Shown piece by piece: positions 9,711 through 18,663 of a stretch of DNA of 64,000 bases. Numbering within the stretch: position 1 is the stretch's first letter; every line of letters begins with the position of its first letter. Below the pieces are notes generated by a model, which did not search any database, was not told the origin of the DNA, and worked only from the letters and a program-made list of their open reading frames with translations. Source of the stretch: Gloeocapsopsis sp. IPPAS B-1203 (lineage in GTDB: Bacteria; Cyanobacteriota; Cyanobacteriia; Cyanobacteriales; Chroococcidiopsidaceae); the NCBI RefSeq assembly GCF_002749975.1, contig NZ_PEIG01000005.1, positions 62,001 to 126,000 of the forward strand, given 5' to 3'. Made by a program: the position numbers and the translations under genes.

Positions 9711-9986
9711 CACTGACGCCTATATAATTCTTTTCTATTGTGACCAAACTGTTAACAATTGTGACATAAGGGTTTTATCATAAAATAGCCCACTTGACTG
9801 AAATATCCGTGGGATTCTAAAAATAGCTATCAGTTTTGAGCAAAGCGACTGATGAGTGGTTGGTGAGTAGTAGTTAGTGAATAGTTATGAGTTTTGACTT
9901 CTGAATTGAGGAATTTTCTTAACTCTCTACTGTTTTATGCTTAACACTGATTCCGAGTAACTCCTAGTTTCCCCAGATCTTTTTGC

Positions 9987-10382
9987 TTAAGCTAAACGAC
10001 ACTCCCACTCAGAAGTAAAAGATGAGCTTGCGCCTGCAAGAGAACAAAGTTTATTTTCGTAGAGAAGTTGAATTTTCTCTAGTTCTGCACGCAGTTCTTC
10101 CCGCCCGCGTAAAGTGTCCCATCGTCGCTGAGGATGACCATCTTCGAGCAGGATTAAGGTTGGTAGTGTGGTGAGACGAAAGGAGTTAGCAAGTTTGAAG
10201 TTTTCGTCAGCGTTGATGCCAACAACTTTGATTCGATGACCACACTGAGATTGAAACTGTGATAGTAAAGGTTCGATGTTGCGGCACAGACCACACCAAG
10301 GTGCCCAAAAATGCACAAGAACAGGAATAGGAGATGCTAAAACTTCTTGAGTAAATGTCTGCTCATTAACCGACAACACCAT
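9987..10382 (-). CDS. Thioredoxin-like protein with WCGLC active site
   Basis: 131 residues with one thioredoxin fold. The redox motif is APWCGLC (C30, C33), with Leu where classic thioredoxins have Pro. The cis-Pro loop is LTTLPTLILLEDG. VVGINADENFKLANSF matches the central strand and helix. A 25-residue tail with two more Cys (NKLCSLAGASSSF, EWECRLA) extends past the usual end. No signal peptide or membrane segment is seen, so it is cytosolic. The CxxC change should alter redox potential. The partner is unknown. It lies upstream of ndhF1 on the same strand, 276 bases away. Confidence 0.85.
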   Translation of the reverse strand: MVLSVNEQTFTQEVLASPIPVLVHFWAPWCGLCRNIEPLLSQFQSQCGHRIKVVGINADENFKLANSFRLTTLPTLILLEDGHPQRRWDTLRGREELRAELEKIQLLYENKLCSLAGASSSFTSEWECRLA

Positions 10383-10708
10383 AATTCCTCTAAGTAAATT
10401 TATCGAATTTTATTATTAAATTAGCTACTTGACCTGAGCAGTCGAAAAAGTATGTATTAAAAATTTGACAATAGTTGTCAAAGACAACTGACTAACTGCT
10501 AGTTTTTAGTAGCCGATTTGAACCATGCTACATCAATTTGGGATCAATTGGTAAGCTAAAATTTTCGATTTACACTTTATAGGTAGAATAGTGGGATCAA
10601 TTGTTGCAAGGGTTTTGACAAATTCGCGCTCAAGCAAATAGCATTCTAAAATGCGCATGTTTAGCGATCGCTAGTAGTAAGCAAGATTCCTCATTAAGAA
10701 AGCTTACC
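10383..10708. other. Intergenic region with overlapping palindromes
   Basis: 326 bases between the thioredoxin-like gene and the NnrU-like gene. No gene is seen. It holds the inverted repeats at 10465-10488 and two direct copies of TGGGATCAATTG (about 10540-10551 and 10591-10602). Confidence 0.5.
10465..10488. promoter_or_regulatory. Possible operator: overlapping inverted repeats
   Basis: TTGACAA-TAG-TTGTCAA (10465-10481) is a perfect 7-bp inverted repeat, and GTTGTC-AAA-GACAAC (10474-10488) is a second that shares its right arm. The pair lies about 80 bases upstream of the thioredoxin-like start. This is how a dimeric repressor site overlapping a -35-like TTGACA could look; the regulator is not known. 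Confidence 0.4.
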
Positions 10709-11422
10709 TTACCAATTGACTTGACCAGTTGCTTGAATTAAAAGTGGATGAGACAACCACAGTAAGATGACAAAAACGGTAACACCTAGGTAAGCAGGTC
10801 GGAAAAATTCTTGAAGTTTAAGCGTTTGTTTGCCTTGGACAATCGCCAGAAAAGGAATTATGGATGTCCGATCTTTAACGCTAGTAAAAGCTTCTCCGTA
10901 ACGATTTGTTAAGCGGCGATCGCCATGCCAGACTCCAAATAAATGATGCAAGACGAGTCCTACAGAAGTCACGAGTGTAAATGTTGTTCCCAACCACAAG
11001 GTATGGGCAACGCACCAAATAATTTGACCCACCATTTGCGGATGACGCGTAATCCGAATAATGCCAGTTTCATAAAGATGAACTTGGGGTTTCTGAATGG
11101 CGGCAATTTCTAGTAGATTGAACGTAGCTGGATAAAGGAATAAAAAAGAAATAGCTGACAACACCCAAACGACTGATTTTATCCCCAAAACCCCTTGGAC
11201 TTGCCACAATTGCCAACCATCGTACCTGTGATTGATAAAGTAAATGATTAAGATAACCGCCAATGGCAAACTTACCAAAGCAAAGACAACGCGATAAAGT
11301 CGCGCACCAATGCGTTTTTCTGCCCAAGGTCGTAATGCAGCTAGACCACTGTGGGCGATCGCAAATCCGACTAAAAGACTCAGCATAATGAAATGACTGG
11401 GCGTCAACCAAGCGAAAATCAT
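10709..11422 (-). CDS. NnrU-family membrane protein (15-cis-zeta-carotene isomerase relative)
   Basis: 237 residues with about six or seven membrane segments. The family motifs are AHSGLAALRPWAEKRIGARL near the N-terminus, IIRITRHPQMVGQIIWCVAH in the middle and LHHLFGVWHGDRRLTNRYGE towards the C-terminus. This is the NnrU/Z-ISO family. The plant member is a heme-b enzyme that isomerises 9,15,9'-tri-cis-zeta-carotene, using conserved His residues as ligands; several His are present here (HPQ, HH, WHGD). A carotenoid-isomerase role is plausible in a cyanobacterium but inferred; NnrU in denitrifiers has another, poorly defined role. It is divergent from the rbcR-like gene. Confidence 0.75.
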   Translation of the reverse strand: MIFAWLTPSHFIMLSLLVGFAIAHSGLAALRPWAEKRIGARLYRVVFALVSLPLAVILIIYFINHRYDGWQLWQVQGVLGIKSVVWVLSAISFLFLYPATFNLLEIAAIQKPQVHLYETGIIRITRHPQMVGQIIWCVAHTLWLGTTFTLVTSVGLVLHHLFGVWHGDRRLTNRYGEAFTSVKDRTSIIPFLAIVQGKQTLKLQEFFRPAYLGVTVFVILLWLSHPLLIQATGQVNW

Positions 11423-11626
11423 GTAAATAAAGTTGTGAGAAGAAAACTAGCGTGCAGTACAACCAATAGCACAAAGTATTCAACAGGATCGACTTAATCA
11501 GAATGAGTTGTGATAGTGTCAAATTCTAGATTAAGTCACCTTAACAAGCAGGCTATGAACCATCTAGGTATGACCGCTCCAGATTGGTTGCCTGAAGTCT
11601 CCTTTCATCTTCGTGGGTTTAGCAGT

Positions 11627-12637
11627 ATGTCTGACCTTCCGTTTACTTTAGATCAGTTACGCATTCTCAAAGCGATCGCTGCCGAAGGGAGCTTCAAGCG
11701 TGCCGCTGATAGTCTCTACGTCTCGCAGCCTGCTGTGAGTCTCCAAGTACAAAACTTAGAGCGACAGTTGGATGTTCCTTTGTTCGACAGAGGAGGACGC
11801 CGAGCACAACTGACAGAAGCAGGTTATCTCCTCCTTAGCTATGGTGAGAAAATTCTCACGCTTTGCCAGGAAACCTGCCGCGCTATTGAAGACCTCCAAA
11901 ACCTCCAAGGCGGTACGTTAATTGTTGGTGCCTCGCAAACGACAGGAACTTACCTTTTGCCACGGATGATTGGTTTGTTCCGAAAACAGTATCCTGATGT
12001 AGCAGTTCAGTTGCACGTTCATTCCACAAGGCGTACAGCTTGGAGTGTAGCTAACGGGCAAGTCGATCTTGCTATTATTGGCGGCGAAGTACCCAGTGAA
12101 TTGCAAGACTCGCTAGAAATTATTCCTTATGCGGAAGATGAGCTAGCATTGATTTTACCAATGTCTCATCCCTTTGCGAAGCTAGACACAATCTACAAAG
12201 ACGATCTTTACAAGCTACAATTTATTGCCCTTGACTCACAATCAACAATTCGTAAGGTAATAGACCAAGTACTAACGCGCTGTGATATTGATACGCGTCG
12301 TCTCAAAATTGAAATGGAACTCAATTCAATCGAAGCGATCAAAAATGCCGTGCAATCAGGGCTGGGTGCTGCCTTTGTTTCGATTACTGCGATCGCTAAA
12401 GAATTGCAAATGGGAGGGTTGCACTGTGCCAATATTGAAGGCGTTGTAGTCAAGCGGACATTGTCGGTTATTGTTAACCCAAACCGTTACCGCTCCAAAG
12501 CCGCAGAAGCCTTCATTAACGAAATCTTACCGCAATTTGCTAAGCCAGGCTGGAATAAGGATGTGTTGAAATCGCAACGACCAATCGTACCTGAGTTTGA
12601 TGAAGAAGAAGTCACGCCAAGCTCAGCTGGAGGATAG
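11627..12637 (+). CDS. rbcR: LysR-family regulator, RbcR-like
   Basis: 336 residues from the ATG at 11627 ([20 protein letters not shown]). An upstream in-frame ATG at 11555 would add poorly conserved residues. The N-terminal winged helix ([20 protein letters not shown], then [20 protein letters not shown]) and the two-lobed effector domain ([20 protein letters not shown]) are intact. The wording closely follows RbcR/Ycf30, the regulator of RuBisCO operons in cyanobacteria and red-lineage plastids, rather than CmpR or NdhR, though I separate these from memory only. Effectors of this group include sugar phosphates or NADPH. The neighbouring ndh genes suggest, but do not prove, links to carbon/redox control. 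Confidence 0.78.
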   Translation: MSDLPFTLDQLRILKAIAAEGSFKRAADSLYVSQPAVSLQVQNLERQLDVPLFDRGGRRAQLTEAGYLLLSYGEKILTLCQETCRAIEDLQNLQGGTLIVGASQTTGTYLLPRMIGLFRKQYPDVAVQLHVHSTRRTAWSVANGQVDLAIIGGEVPSELQDSLEIIPYAEDELALILPMSHPFAKLDTIYKDDLYKLQFIALDSQSTIRKVIDQVLTRCDIDTRRLKIEMELNSIEAIKNAVQSGLGAAFVSITAIAKELQMGGLHCANIEGVVVKRTLSVIVNPNRYRSKAAEAFINEILPQFAKPGWNKDVLKSQRPIVPEFDEEEVTPSSAGG

Positions 12638-12689
12638 TTGCATGATGGGGATTTGGCGTTAAAACAATTTTTAGCCCCAACTTGGATTC

Positions 12690-14072
12690 ATGGAAGTCTT
12701 CTGCACCCGTTCTGGTTGTCCTCGTCCCCAAAATTTTTTTGCGGATTTAGACGATAGCGCCACGCTCAAAACGATTCAACAAAAATACTGCACAGCTTGC
12801 GGGATGCCGTTGATCTTAGTCGGACGCTATCTACCGTTAAAACTGGTTGGCAAAGGAGGTTTTGGCGCAGCATTTTTAGCTCGCGATCGCTATACTCCAG
12901 GAATGCGCCGCTGTGTTGTTAAGCAATTTCAGCCTTCTGGCAACTTAACTCAAACTCAGCTACAAATTGCCCATAAATTGTTTGAACGGGAAGCTGAAGT
13001 TCTAGAAGAATTGGGACAACACGACCAAATTCCTGATTTGTATGCTTTTTTTGAACTAACAGTTCCCAGTTTACAAGCAAACTCGCAAGACAAGTTTTTC
13101 TATTTGGTACAGGAATACATTGATGGCAAAAATTTAGAAGAGGAATTACAAGAAAAAGGCAAGTTTTCTACTAGCGAAGTGGTGGAATTATTGCAGGGAA
13201 TTCTCCCTGTGTTGCAGTTTATTCACGAACGCGGTTCGATTCATCGCGACATCAAACCGTCTAATATCATGCGCCATCGCAATGGGCGGCTTTATTTGCT
13301 CGATTTTGGTGCGGTTAAACAAGTCACAACTGCAGTTCCCATCAAAGGCTCAACAGGAATTTATTCCCAAGGTTACGCGCCACCCGAACAAATGTCTGGC
13401 GGGGACGTTTACCCATCAACTGATTTGTATGCCTTAGCAGTGACTGCTGTCATGTTACTGACAGGTAAAGAACCGGCTGAATTGTTTGATGCTTACAACA
13501 ATCGCTGGAACTGGCGATCGCACGTTAGTGTTCCATCAGCGATCGCTGACATTCTCGATCGAATGCTGTCAGTGACACCTAATCAACGCTTTCAGTTTGC
13601 CCAAGACGTATTAGCTGCGATCGCCTCAGCGACGGCACCACCTGTATCTCCGCCACCAGTTACGCCGCCTGCTAGTACCGCTAAGGCAGTATCTCAGTCA
13701 AATCAACCACTATCACGCCAAAGCGTATTTTCGACATTAGAGTTGCTCTCAGGTGCAGGATTTAGTGGATTTGAGGGGGGTTTAATTGGAATTGCTATCT
13801 ACAACTTACTCAATTCGCTACCCATCACATTAGCTGTAACTACATTCATTTTGGGGATACTCATTTTTGCCCAGACGCGACGCTGGGTTAATGTTAAAGA
13901 TTTATTAATTTTAATCGGTATTACGCTGGCAATCATTTTGTTTATTCCAGCATTGCAAGGTGGACAGACAGTTTCAAATATATTGCTTGTCGCCTTAGTC
14001 ACAGGCGCAGCAGCGATCGCTTTTGCAGCAATATTTCGTTTAATATACAAACTGCTTTCTTTAATTTTTTAA
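12690..14072 (+). CDS. Membrane Ser/Thr protein kinase with N-terminal 4-Cys motif
   Basis: 460 residues. Four cysteines at 5, 10, 34 and 37 (CTRSGC...CTAC) form the 4-Cys prefix typical of one class of cyanobacterial Hanks-type kinases, such as SpkB. The kinase domain has GKGGFGAAF (54-62), the ATP-binding Lys in VVKQF (about 78), HRDIKPSN (about 186-193), DFGAVK (about 205) and a GYAPPEQ activation-segment end; all catalytic residues are present. A Pro-rich linker (about 310-335) leads to a C-terminal part with about three membrane helices. The Cys cluster may bind metal or sense redox. The start has no strong Shine-Dalgarno. It is followed by a PstS-like gene on the same strand. Confidence 0.9.
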   Translation: MEVFCTRSGCPRPQNFFADLDDSATLKTIQQKYCTACGMPLILVGRYLPLKLVGKGGFGAAFLARDRYTPGMRRCVVKQFQPSGNLTQTQLQIAHKLFEREAEVLEELGQHDQIPDLYAFFELTVPSLQANSQDKFFYLVQEYIDGKNLEEELQEKGKFSTSEVVELLQGILPVLQFIHERGSIHRDIKPSNIMRHRNGRLYLLDFGAVKQVTTAVPIKGSTGIYSQGYAPPEQMSGGDVYPSTDLYALAVTAVMLLTGKEPAELFDAYNNRWNWRSHVSVPSAIADILDRMLSVTPNQRFQFAQDVLAAIASATAPPVSPPPVTPPASTAKAVSQSNQPLSRQSVFSTLELLSGAGFSGFEGGLIGIAIYNLLNSLPITLAVTTFILGILIFAQTRRWVNVKDLLILIGITLAIILFIPALQGGQTVSNILLVALVTGAAAIAFAAIFRLIYKLLSLIF

Positions 14073-14075
14073 TCT

Positions 14076-14131
14076 GAGATGCCCTCCGACTAAAGTCAGG
14101 GCTACTCAAGCAAAGTGTACCTTCGTACACT
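14076..14131 (-). repeat. Dispersed element copy 2 with hairpin
   Basis: The complement reads AGTGTAC-GAAG-GTACACT, then TTGCTTGAGTAGCCCTGACT and TTAGTCGGAGGGCATCTC. It is nearly identical to 22923-22978. It sits just behind the kinase stop codon. Confidence 0.85.
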
Positions 14132-14288
14132 AAGATATAAGACTTTTAACAATGAGTTCACCTCTGTAGACTTTGTCTATGCAGCAGCGAATTCATTGGC
14201 TAAGCTTTGAGCAATGCTGATGCCATTTTGAATTTTAGAGCTTAAATTTTGAATTAAGTTCAATTTGAGGATCGCCTGATCAAATCTT

Positions 14289-15335
14289 ATGTCTCAAAAA
14301 AATGAAACCGCTGTTTTAGTGTTGGCTCTCTTCATTACACTTGCAGTAATAGGTGGTAGTTTGTGGTGGTTTGCCAATCGATCAGGTATTGATATTGACT
14401 TCAGTAGAATCACAACACCATCAGAAGATGATAATTCGCCGCCTATTGTATCTGACAGTACAAATTTTGCCTCAGTACAAAATGTTCCCAACGGATTGTT
14501 TAACTATGGTGGTAGTACAACTTGGGCACCGATTCGCTTAGCCGTTGACTCTGCAATTCAAGCAGCACGACCAGAATTTCGCTTGCGTTATGTTAACCCA
14601 ACAAGCGATACACCAGGTTCAGCAAGTGGCATTCGGATGCTTATTGACGGTACAATTGCCTTCTCACAGTCTTCTAGACCACTGCTCGATCAAGAAATTG
14701 CACGTGCCCAACAACGCGGATTTGGTTTGCAACAAATTCCAGTGGCAATTGATGGATTAGCGATCGCTGTTAACCCTAATTTGGATATTCCAGGACTCAC
14801 TATCGAACAACTTCGCGCAATCTACAGTGGCAAAGTTGCCAATTGGAATCAAGTAGGCGGTCCTAATTTACCAATAGTACCTTTTTCGCGGCAGGTCAGC
14901 GATGGTGGCACTGTTGAATTTTTTGTTCAAGATATCTTGGCACAATCGTTTGGCTCAAATGTAGAATTTGTTCCTGACACGACTCAAGCATTACGCAGAT
15001 TAGCGGTGACTCCTGGTGGTATTTATTATGCCTCTGCACCAGAAGTTGTCCCGCAGTGTACTATCAAATCTCTACCTATAGGGCGTGGGTCAGGTGAATT
15101 TATTCCACCCTACCAAGAACCCTTTGTTCCTTTATCTCAGTGCCCAAAGTCACGTAATAGCCTCAATCTTGAAGCTTTTCAAACTGGTCAGTATCCAATC
15201 ACGCGTAACTTGTTTGTCATCATCAAGCAAAACGGTCAAAGTGACGAGCAAGCCGGAGATGCTTATGCTAATTTTCTTTTAACAACGCAAGGACAAGAAC
15301 TCATCGAGCAAACTGGTTTTGTCAGAATTCGCTGA
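14289..15335 (+). CDS. Membrane-anchored PstS-like substrate-binding protein
   Basis: 348 residues. An uncleaved-looking signal anchor (residues 8-28) is followed by a type-2 periplasmic-binding-protein fold of the PstS superfamily: NYGGSTTWAPIRLAVDSAIQ, DGTIAFSQSSRPLLDQE, LTIEQLRAIYSGKVANWNQV and VPFSRQVSDGGTVEFFVQDI. The second Ser/Gly-rich loop expected for phosphate binding is altered (SDGGTVEFF in place of GSGT), so the ligand may not be phosphate. No pstCAB genes are nearby. The 4-Cys kinase lies directly upstream on the same strand, 216 bases away. Confidence 0.82.
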   Translation: MSQKNETAVLVLALFITLAVIGGSLWWFANRSGIDIDFSRITTPSEDDNSPPIVSDSTNFASVQNVPNGLFNYGGSTTWAPIRLAVDSAIQAARPEFRLRYVNPTSDTPGSASGIRMLIDGTIAFSQSSRPLLDQEIARAQQRGFGLQQIPVAIDGLAIAVNPNLDIPGLTIEQLRAIYSGKVANWNQVGGPNLPIVPFSRQVSDGGTVEFFVQDILAQSFGSNVEFVPDTTQALRRLAVTPGGIYYASAPEVVPQCTIKSLPIGRGSGEFIPPYQEPFVPLSQCPKSRNSLNLEAFQTGQYPITRNLFVIIKQNGQSDEQAGDAYANFLLTTQGQELIEQTGFVRIR

Positions 15336-15373
15336 CATAGAGGCTATGTAGGACGTTTATCCACAGAGGCATG

Positions 15374-16120
15374 TTACCTCTTAGCGATATTGACTGAATC
15401 TGCTGGTAAACAAATCAAATTATCTCCCTGAGTAATTAACAAACCTCGCTGACGTAATTTACCCATCAGGCGAGTCACAGTGACTCGTGTAGAACCAATT
15501 GCACTGCCAATTTGAGCATGGGTAAGCGGAAATGGTAAGCAATAACCACGAAGTAATTCGGGATCTTCTGGGCTGAAGGAAGGTTCACCATACTCTTCAA
15601 CTAACAGTGTAAGAAATCCGAGCAAGCGATCAATTGTTCGCCTTTGCCCCAAAGCACTCAGCCACAATAATTTTCGTTGATGTTGGTAACGAAAGGCATC
15701 GAGAACTTCACGCCGGAAATGTGGCCAATTATCTAAATCGTGCCAATACATCCAAACTACAGAAGTTTGATCGACATGAGCGTATGCTTGAAGTGTAAAC
15801 GGCGATTGAGCAACAATTTCAAAGGGCTGTCCAGCACCAACAAAGCCTAAGAAAGCTTCTTCGGGGGTGCGGTTAACTCTGCGGGAGGTAAGCTGACTGG
15901 CGGTGGCACTAACCTGGGCAGTACCCACAAGTCTAATCGCACCACGTTGTACTAAGTACAGTAGCCCTGGTCTTGCAGGAATTCGCTCATCTTTATTAAA
16001 AGAGCGAACTCGGTAGTGTTCTTGCGCCCAGTCAAGAATTCGTTGCCAAGTTAAAAACGGTCTTGGTGTTTCTGGAAATGTTGGGGACTGCATAGATGGA
16101 GAATGCATAAGTCGAAGCAT
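15374..16120 (-). CDS. Crp/Fnr-family regulator with NtcA-like DNA-binding helix
   Basis: 248 residues: an N-terminal cyclic-nucleotide-binding-like beta barrel (about 40-150) and a C-terminal winged helix with LTHAQIGSAIGSTRVTVTRL, nearly the NtcA recognition helix, which reads GTA-N8-TAC sites. The barrel differs from NtcA (AFLGFVGAGQPFEIVAQSPF) and the protein is longer, so it is a paralogue, not NtcA itself. The start at 16120 is uncertain; in-frame ATGs at 16108 and 16093 are alternatives. It converges on the PstS-like gene with 38 bases between stops. Confidence 0.82.
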   Translation of the reverse strand: MLRLMHSPSMQSPTFPETPRPFLTWQRILDWAQEHYRVRSFNKDERIPARPGLLYLVQRGAIRLVGTAQVSATASQLTSRRVNRTPEEAFLGFVGAGQPFEIVAQSPFTLQAYAHVDQTSVVWMYWHDLDNWPHFRREVLDAFRYQHQRKLLWLSALGQRRTIDRLLGFLTLLVEEYGEPSFSPEDPELLRGYCLPFPLTHAQIGSAIGSTRVTVTRLMGKLRQRGLLITQGDNLICLPADSVNIAKR

Positions 16121-16644
16121 TTGGCTTTTAGCCGAAAACGTTACAACAAGATGCAGCCGTTACTGATATGTTAACGCTCTCAAGAGCACCTAACAGACCA
16201 GTGTAATTATCGGCTACTAGTTAGCTTAACTCTACATTTGTTTTATAGGTCTTACAAAACAATCCTAGTATTAGATGTTACTTAATATTTACTAACTTTT
16301 GCAGTTTTTTTCTTTTGGCGATCGCGTAGTTCAATATTAAAACAACATAAAGTTTGGCAAAATTGAAACAATGTCAACACAAGAAATGTCAGCACATACA
16401 GTGATACACATTGCCAGGACTATCCACCCTCGATCCTTATTTCGTCAGTGATCTTCGTCACATTTTTAGGTCTTTTTTATCACATGACAATATCAGTAAA
16501 ATTTTAGTATCGAATGAAACTGATTTGGATAGAAGTGATGGTTGAACAAAGCTGAATGTCTGCACTAGCGACGAGAAAAAATGTGTTTGAAATCATAAAA
16601 TGATTGTGGTTGAATTTTGAACTAAAATTTACGCGTGGAATCAA
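16121..16644. other. Divergent intergenic region without recognised gene
   Basis: 524 bases between the Crp-like gene and the DALR-domain gene. It is AT-rich and holds one HIP1 site near 16319 but no repeat family or coding signal I can support. It must carry both divergent promoters. Confidence 0.5.
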
Positions 16645-17535
16645 TTGTTATCTCCTAACTACTGCACAATTAAACACGTATTATTGCAGCAACTGCAAAT
16701 AGCTCTCGATTTATACTTGCTGAATCAAAAGTTGTACGCAAAACCAAAAATTAATCTTTCCTGGAACTTAAAAAATAATCAAATTACTTATATCTGGGCG
16801 ATCGCGTTGCAGTTAAGCGCAGTACAAAAGCTTCCGGCAATGCAAATTGCGACGACTATGATGCACTTGATCGACACTACAGCAATTTCTCAGACCATAC
16901 CACCAACAAAGTTATCTACAGAAAATGCTGTTAGCTCAACCTCGATCGTAACTCATGTAGCACCACCAGGTTTAATTTATTTAGAATTAACAGATCTCAC
17001 TGTTGGCAGTTGGCTACAGTACTTCACTATTAACCCTCCAAGAATAGAACAATATTGCTCGCAAAAAGGCAGTGGTGCTTCGCTGTCATTTACTCTTCAG
17101 TATACCCATGCTCGTTGTTGCTCAGTTCTACAGCTAGCTGCACAAGAGGGATTAATTACACTCCGATCGCAAGTAGAGTCTGCCGAAAATATTTTTCCTG
17201 TTGTTTCAGAACAGACACCAATTTCTTTTCTTGATTCTCAACAACGCCTTCTTTGTTGTCACTCAACTGAGCAAGCTTTAATCAAGCAATTACTAGTACT
17301 ATTTGATAACTTATACTATCCCCGCACCGAGTCAAAAGCACAGTGGGAAAAAATAACACTAAATTTGTGTCAATCTTGGCAAAACTTCTATACTCACTGT
17401 CGGATCTGGGGTGAAGTCAAACAAAATAATCTACTTCTAGCACGGGCGCGATTGGGTTTAACGTCATTAACTCAAAGTCTTCTAGCTGTATTCCTAAACG
17501 ATAAGTTAGGTGTTTACGCACCAACCGAACTATAA
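16645..17535 (+). CDS. ArgRS-derived protein with DALR anticodon-binding domain, no catalytic core
   Basis: 296 residues from a TTG at 16645; no ATG exists between the preceding in-frame TGA (16618) and this point. The N-terminal half resembles the additional N-terminal domain of arginyl-tRNA synthetase (ATTMMHLIDTTAI, then VAPPGLIYLELTDLTVGSWL, like the AGPGFINIRL strand). The C-terminal half is a DALR fold: CHSTEQALIKQLLVLFDN, LNLCQSWQNFYTHCRIWGEV, then ARLGLTSLTQSLLAVFLNDK and LGVYAPTEL. The Rossmann catalytic domain with HIGH and KMSKS is missing, so it cannot charge tRNA. A tRNA-binding or regulatory role is inference. Confidence 0.72.
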   Translation: MLSPNYCTIKHVLLQQLQIALDLYLLNQKLYAKPKINLSWNLKNNQITYIWAIALQLSAVQKLPAMQIATTMMHLIDTTAISQTIPPTKLSTENAVSSTSIVTHVAPPGLIYLELTDLTVGSWLQYFTINPPRIEQYCSQKGSGASLSFTLQYTHARCCSVLQLAAQEGLITLRSQVESAENIFPVVSEQTPISFLDSQQRLLCCHSTEQALIKQLLVLFDNLYYPRTESKAQWEKITLNLCQSWQNFYTHCRIWGEVKQNNLLLARARLGLTSLTQSLLAVFLNDKLGVYAPTEL

Positions 17536-17721
17536 GGCAGAATTCGTAGGGATCAGAACATATTGCCAGAGACTGGAAATCTTAAACGCTAATTACATAA
17601 ACTTTCTCTTCTTCTGGTATGACATTGGTAACTTCTACCTTTAGATAGAAAATTTTGCGCAAAGCAGTGACAAATAGATAGAGTTCATATAATATTGCAA
17701 GTGTGTGAGGAGCGAACCAGT

Positions 17722-17762
17722 CAGGGTACCGAGACGAAACACGGCCAGTCGTCGGTACTCTT
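17722..17762. other. Long imperfect hairpin between convergent genes
   Basis: GTACC-GA-GACG is followed by CGTC-GGTAC (about 17727-17759), giving a 9-bp stem with a two-base bulge and a loop of about 13. No T-run follows on either strand, so it is not a standard terminator. It lies between the convergent DALR-domain and HAD genes and could be a bidirectional terminator or part of a repeat. Confidence 0.35.
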
Positions 17763-17796
17763 TCTGTGTTTGAGGGTGAGACGTAGATAAAAGGTT

Positions 17797-18663
17797 TTAC
17801 TTAAGCAAAATAAATTCTTCAATTGCTGCTGCTGCACCATCTTCTTCAACACTCGGCGCTACCCAGTGGGCAATATTTTTAACTGCTGTCGGTGCATTAC
17901 CCATTGCAACGCCAACACCAGCGTATGCAAGCATCTCTACATCATTGAAATTATCACCAATTGTCATGACATTTGCAGCTTGGATACCTAAGCATTCTTC
18001 TGCTAAGTAACGTACGGCTGCTGCTTTGTTTACTAGAGGATTGGTTGCTTCAAAAAAAGTCGCAACGGATTTTGTCATGTACAGTTCAGCAGGCGTGTAG
18101 CGCTGCCGCAAGCTTCCTAAAAGACGATCGATCAAGACAACATCATCACTGAGTGCAAGCACTTTTGTTGGTTCATCTGCAAGAACTTGACGCAAGTCAC
18201 CAACAGCGATTGGTTCAATCCCAGAACGTTCTGAGTAGAGTTGAGTTTCTGATGTGAGTTCGCGCACATAGAGGCGATCGTTGATATAAAAGTGAACTGA
18301 TAATAGCGATCGCAGTTGGGGTTGTTCAAAGTAATCTAACAACTGGTACGCTGTTGCTTTCGCTACAGGTAAATGACGGTGAATTTTTTGCGTGTGGGGA
18401 TCTTGAATCCAGGCTCCTTGGTAAGCTAGTAATGGCATTGTCGAGCCAATATCTTGATGAAAGCGTAAAGCAGAGCAATACATTCGACCTGTAGCTAGTG
18501 CAACTTCAATGCCCTGGACTTTTGCTGCTTGGATCGCCTGACGTACAGCAGGGCGAATTGTGTTTGATTCTCCGGCGATCGTGCCATCAATATCGAGTAC
18601 AAGTAGTTTAATTGAAGTCTTAAAGAGTTTTGAGTTTTGAGTTTTGAGTTTTGAATTAGTCAT
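17797..18663 (-). CDS. Cof-type HAD-IIB phosphatase
   Basis: 288 residues from the ATG at 18663. HAD motif I is LLVLDIDGTIAG, motif II lies in VALATGRMYCSALRF, and motif IV is MTIGDNFNDVEMLAYAGVGV; the large C2-type cap between them is typical of Cof/YbiV sugar-phosphate or nucleotide-sugar phosphatases. The first residues (MTNSKLKTQNSKLF) are encoded by a tandem TTTTGAG heptamer repeat, so the conserved protein really begins about 17 residues in. A start further up at 18777 is possible but would translate non-conserved sequence. The substrate is unknown. Confidence 0.85.
   Translation of the reverse strand: MTNSKLKTQNSKLFKTSIKLLVLDIDGTIAGESNTIRPAVRQAIQAAKVQGIEVALATGRMYCSALRFHQDIGSTMPLLAYQGAWIQDPHTQKIHRHLPVAKATAYQLLDYFEQPQLRSLLSVHFYINDRLYVRELTSETQLYSERSGIEPIAVGDLRQVLADEPTKVLALSDDVVLIDRLLGSLRQRYTPAELYMTKSVATFFEATNPLVNKAAAVRYLAEECLGIQAANVMTIGDNFNDVEMLAYAGVGVAMGNAPTAVKNIAHWVAPSVEEDGAAAAIEEFILLK
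18629..18656. repeat. TTTTGAG heptamer repeat inside a coding start
   Basis: Four tandem copies of TTTTGAG, the last ending as TTTTGAA. The same unit recurs at 25598-25635 and 50199-50232. Here it is translated as the first residues of the HAD phosphatase. Confidence 0.8.

Noticed and set aside
16635-16658. Frameshift in the DALR-domain gene, because GTG GAA TCA ATT GTT ATC precedes it in another frame
   Set aside because: The six residues before a stop are too few to claim homology; the TTG start is adequate.
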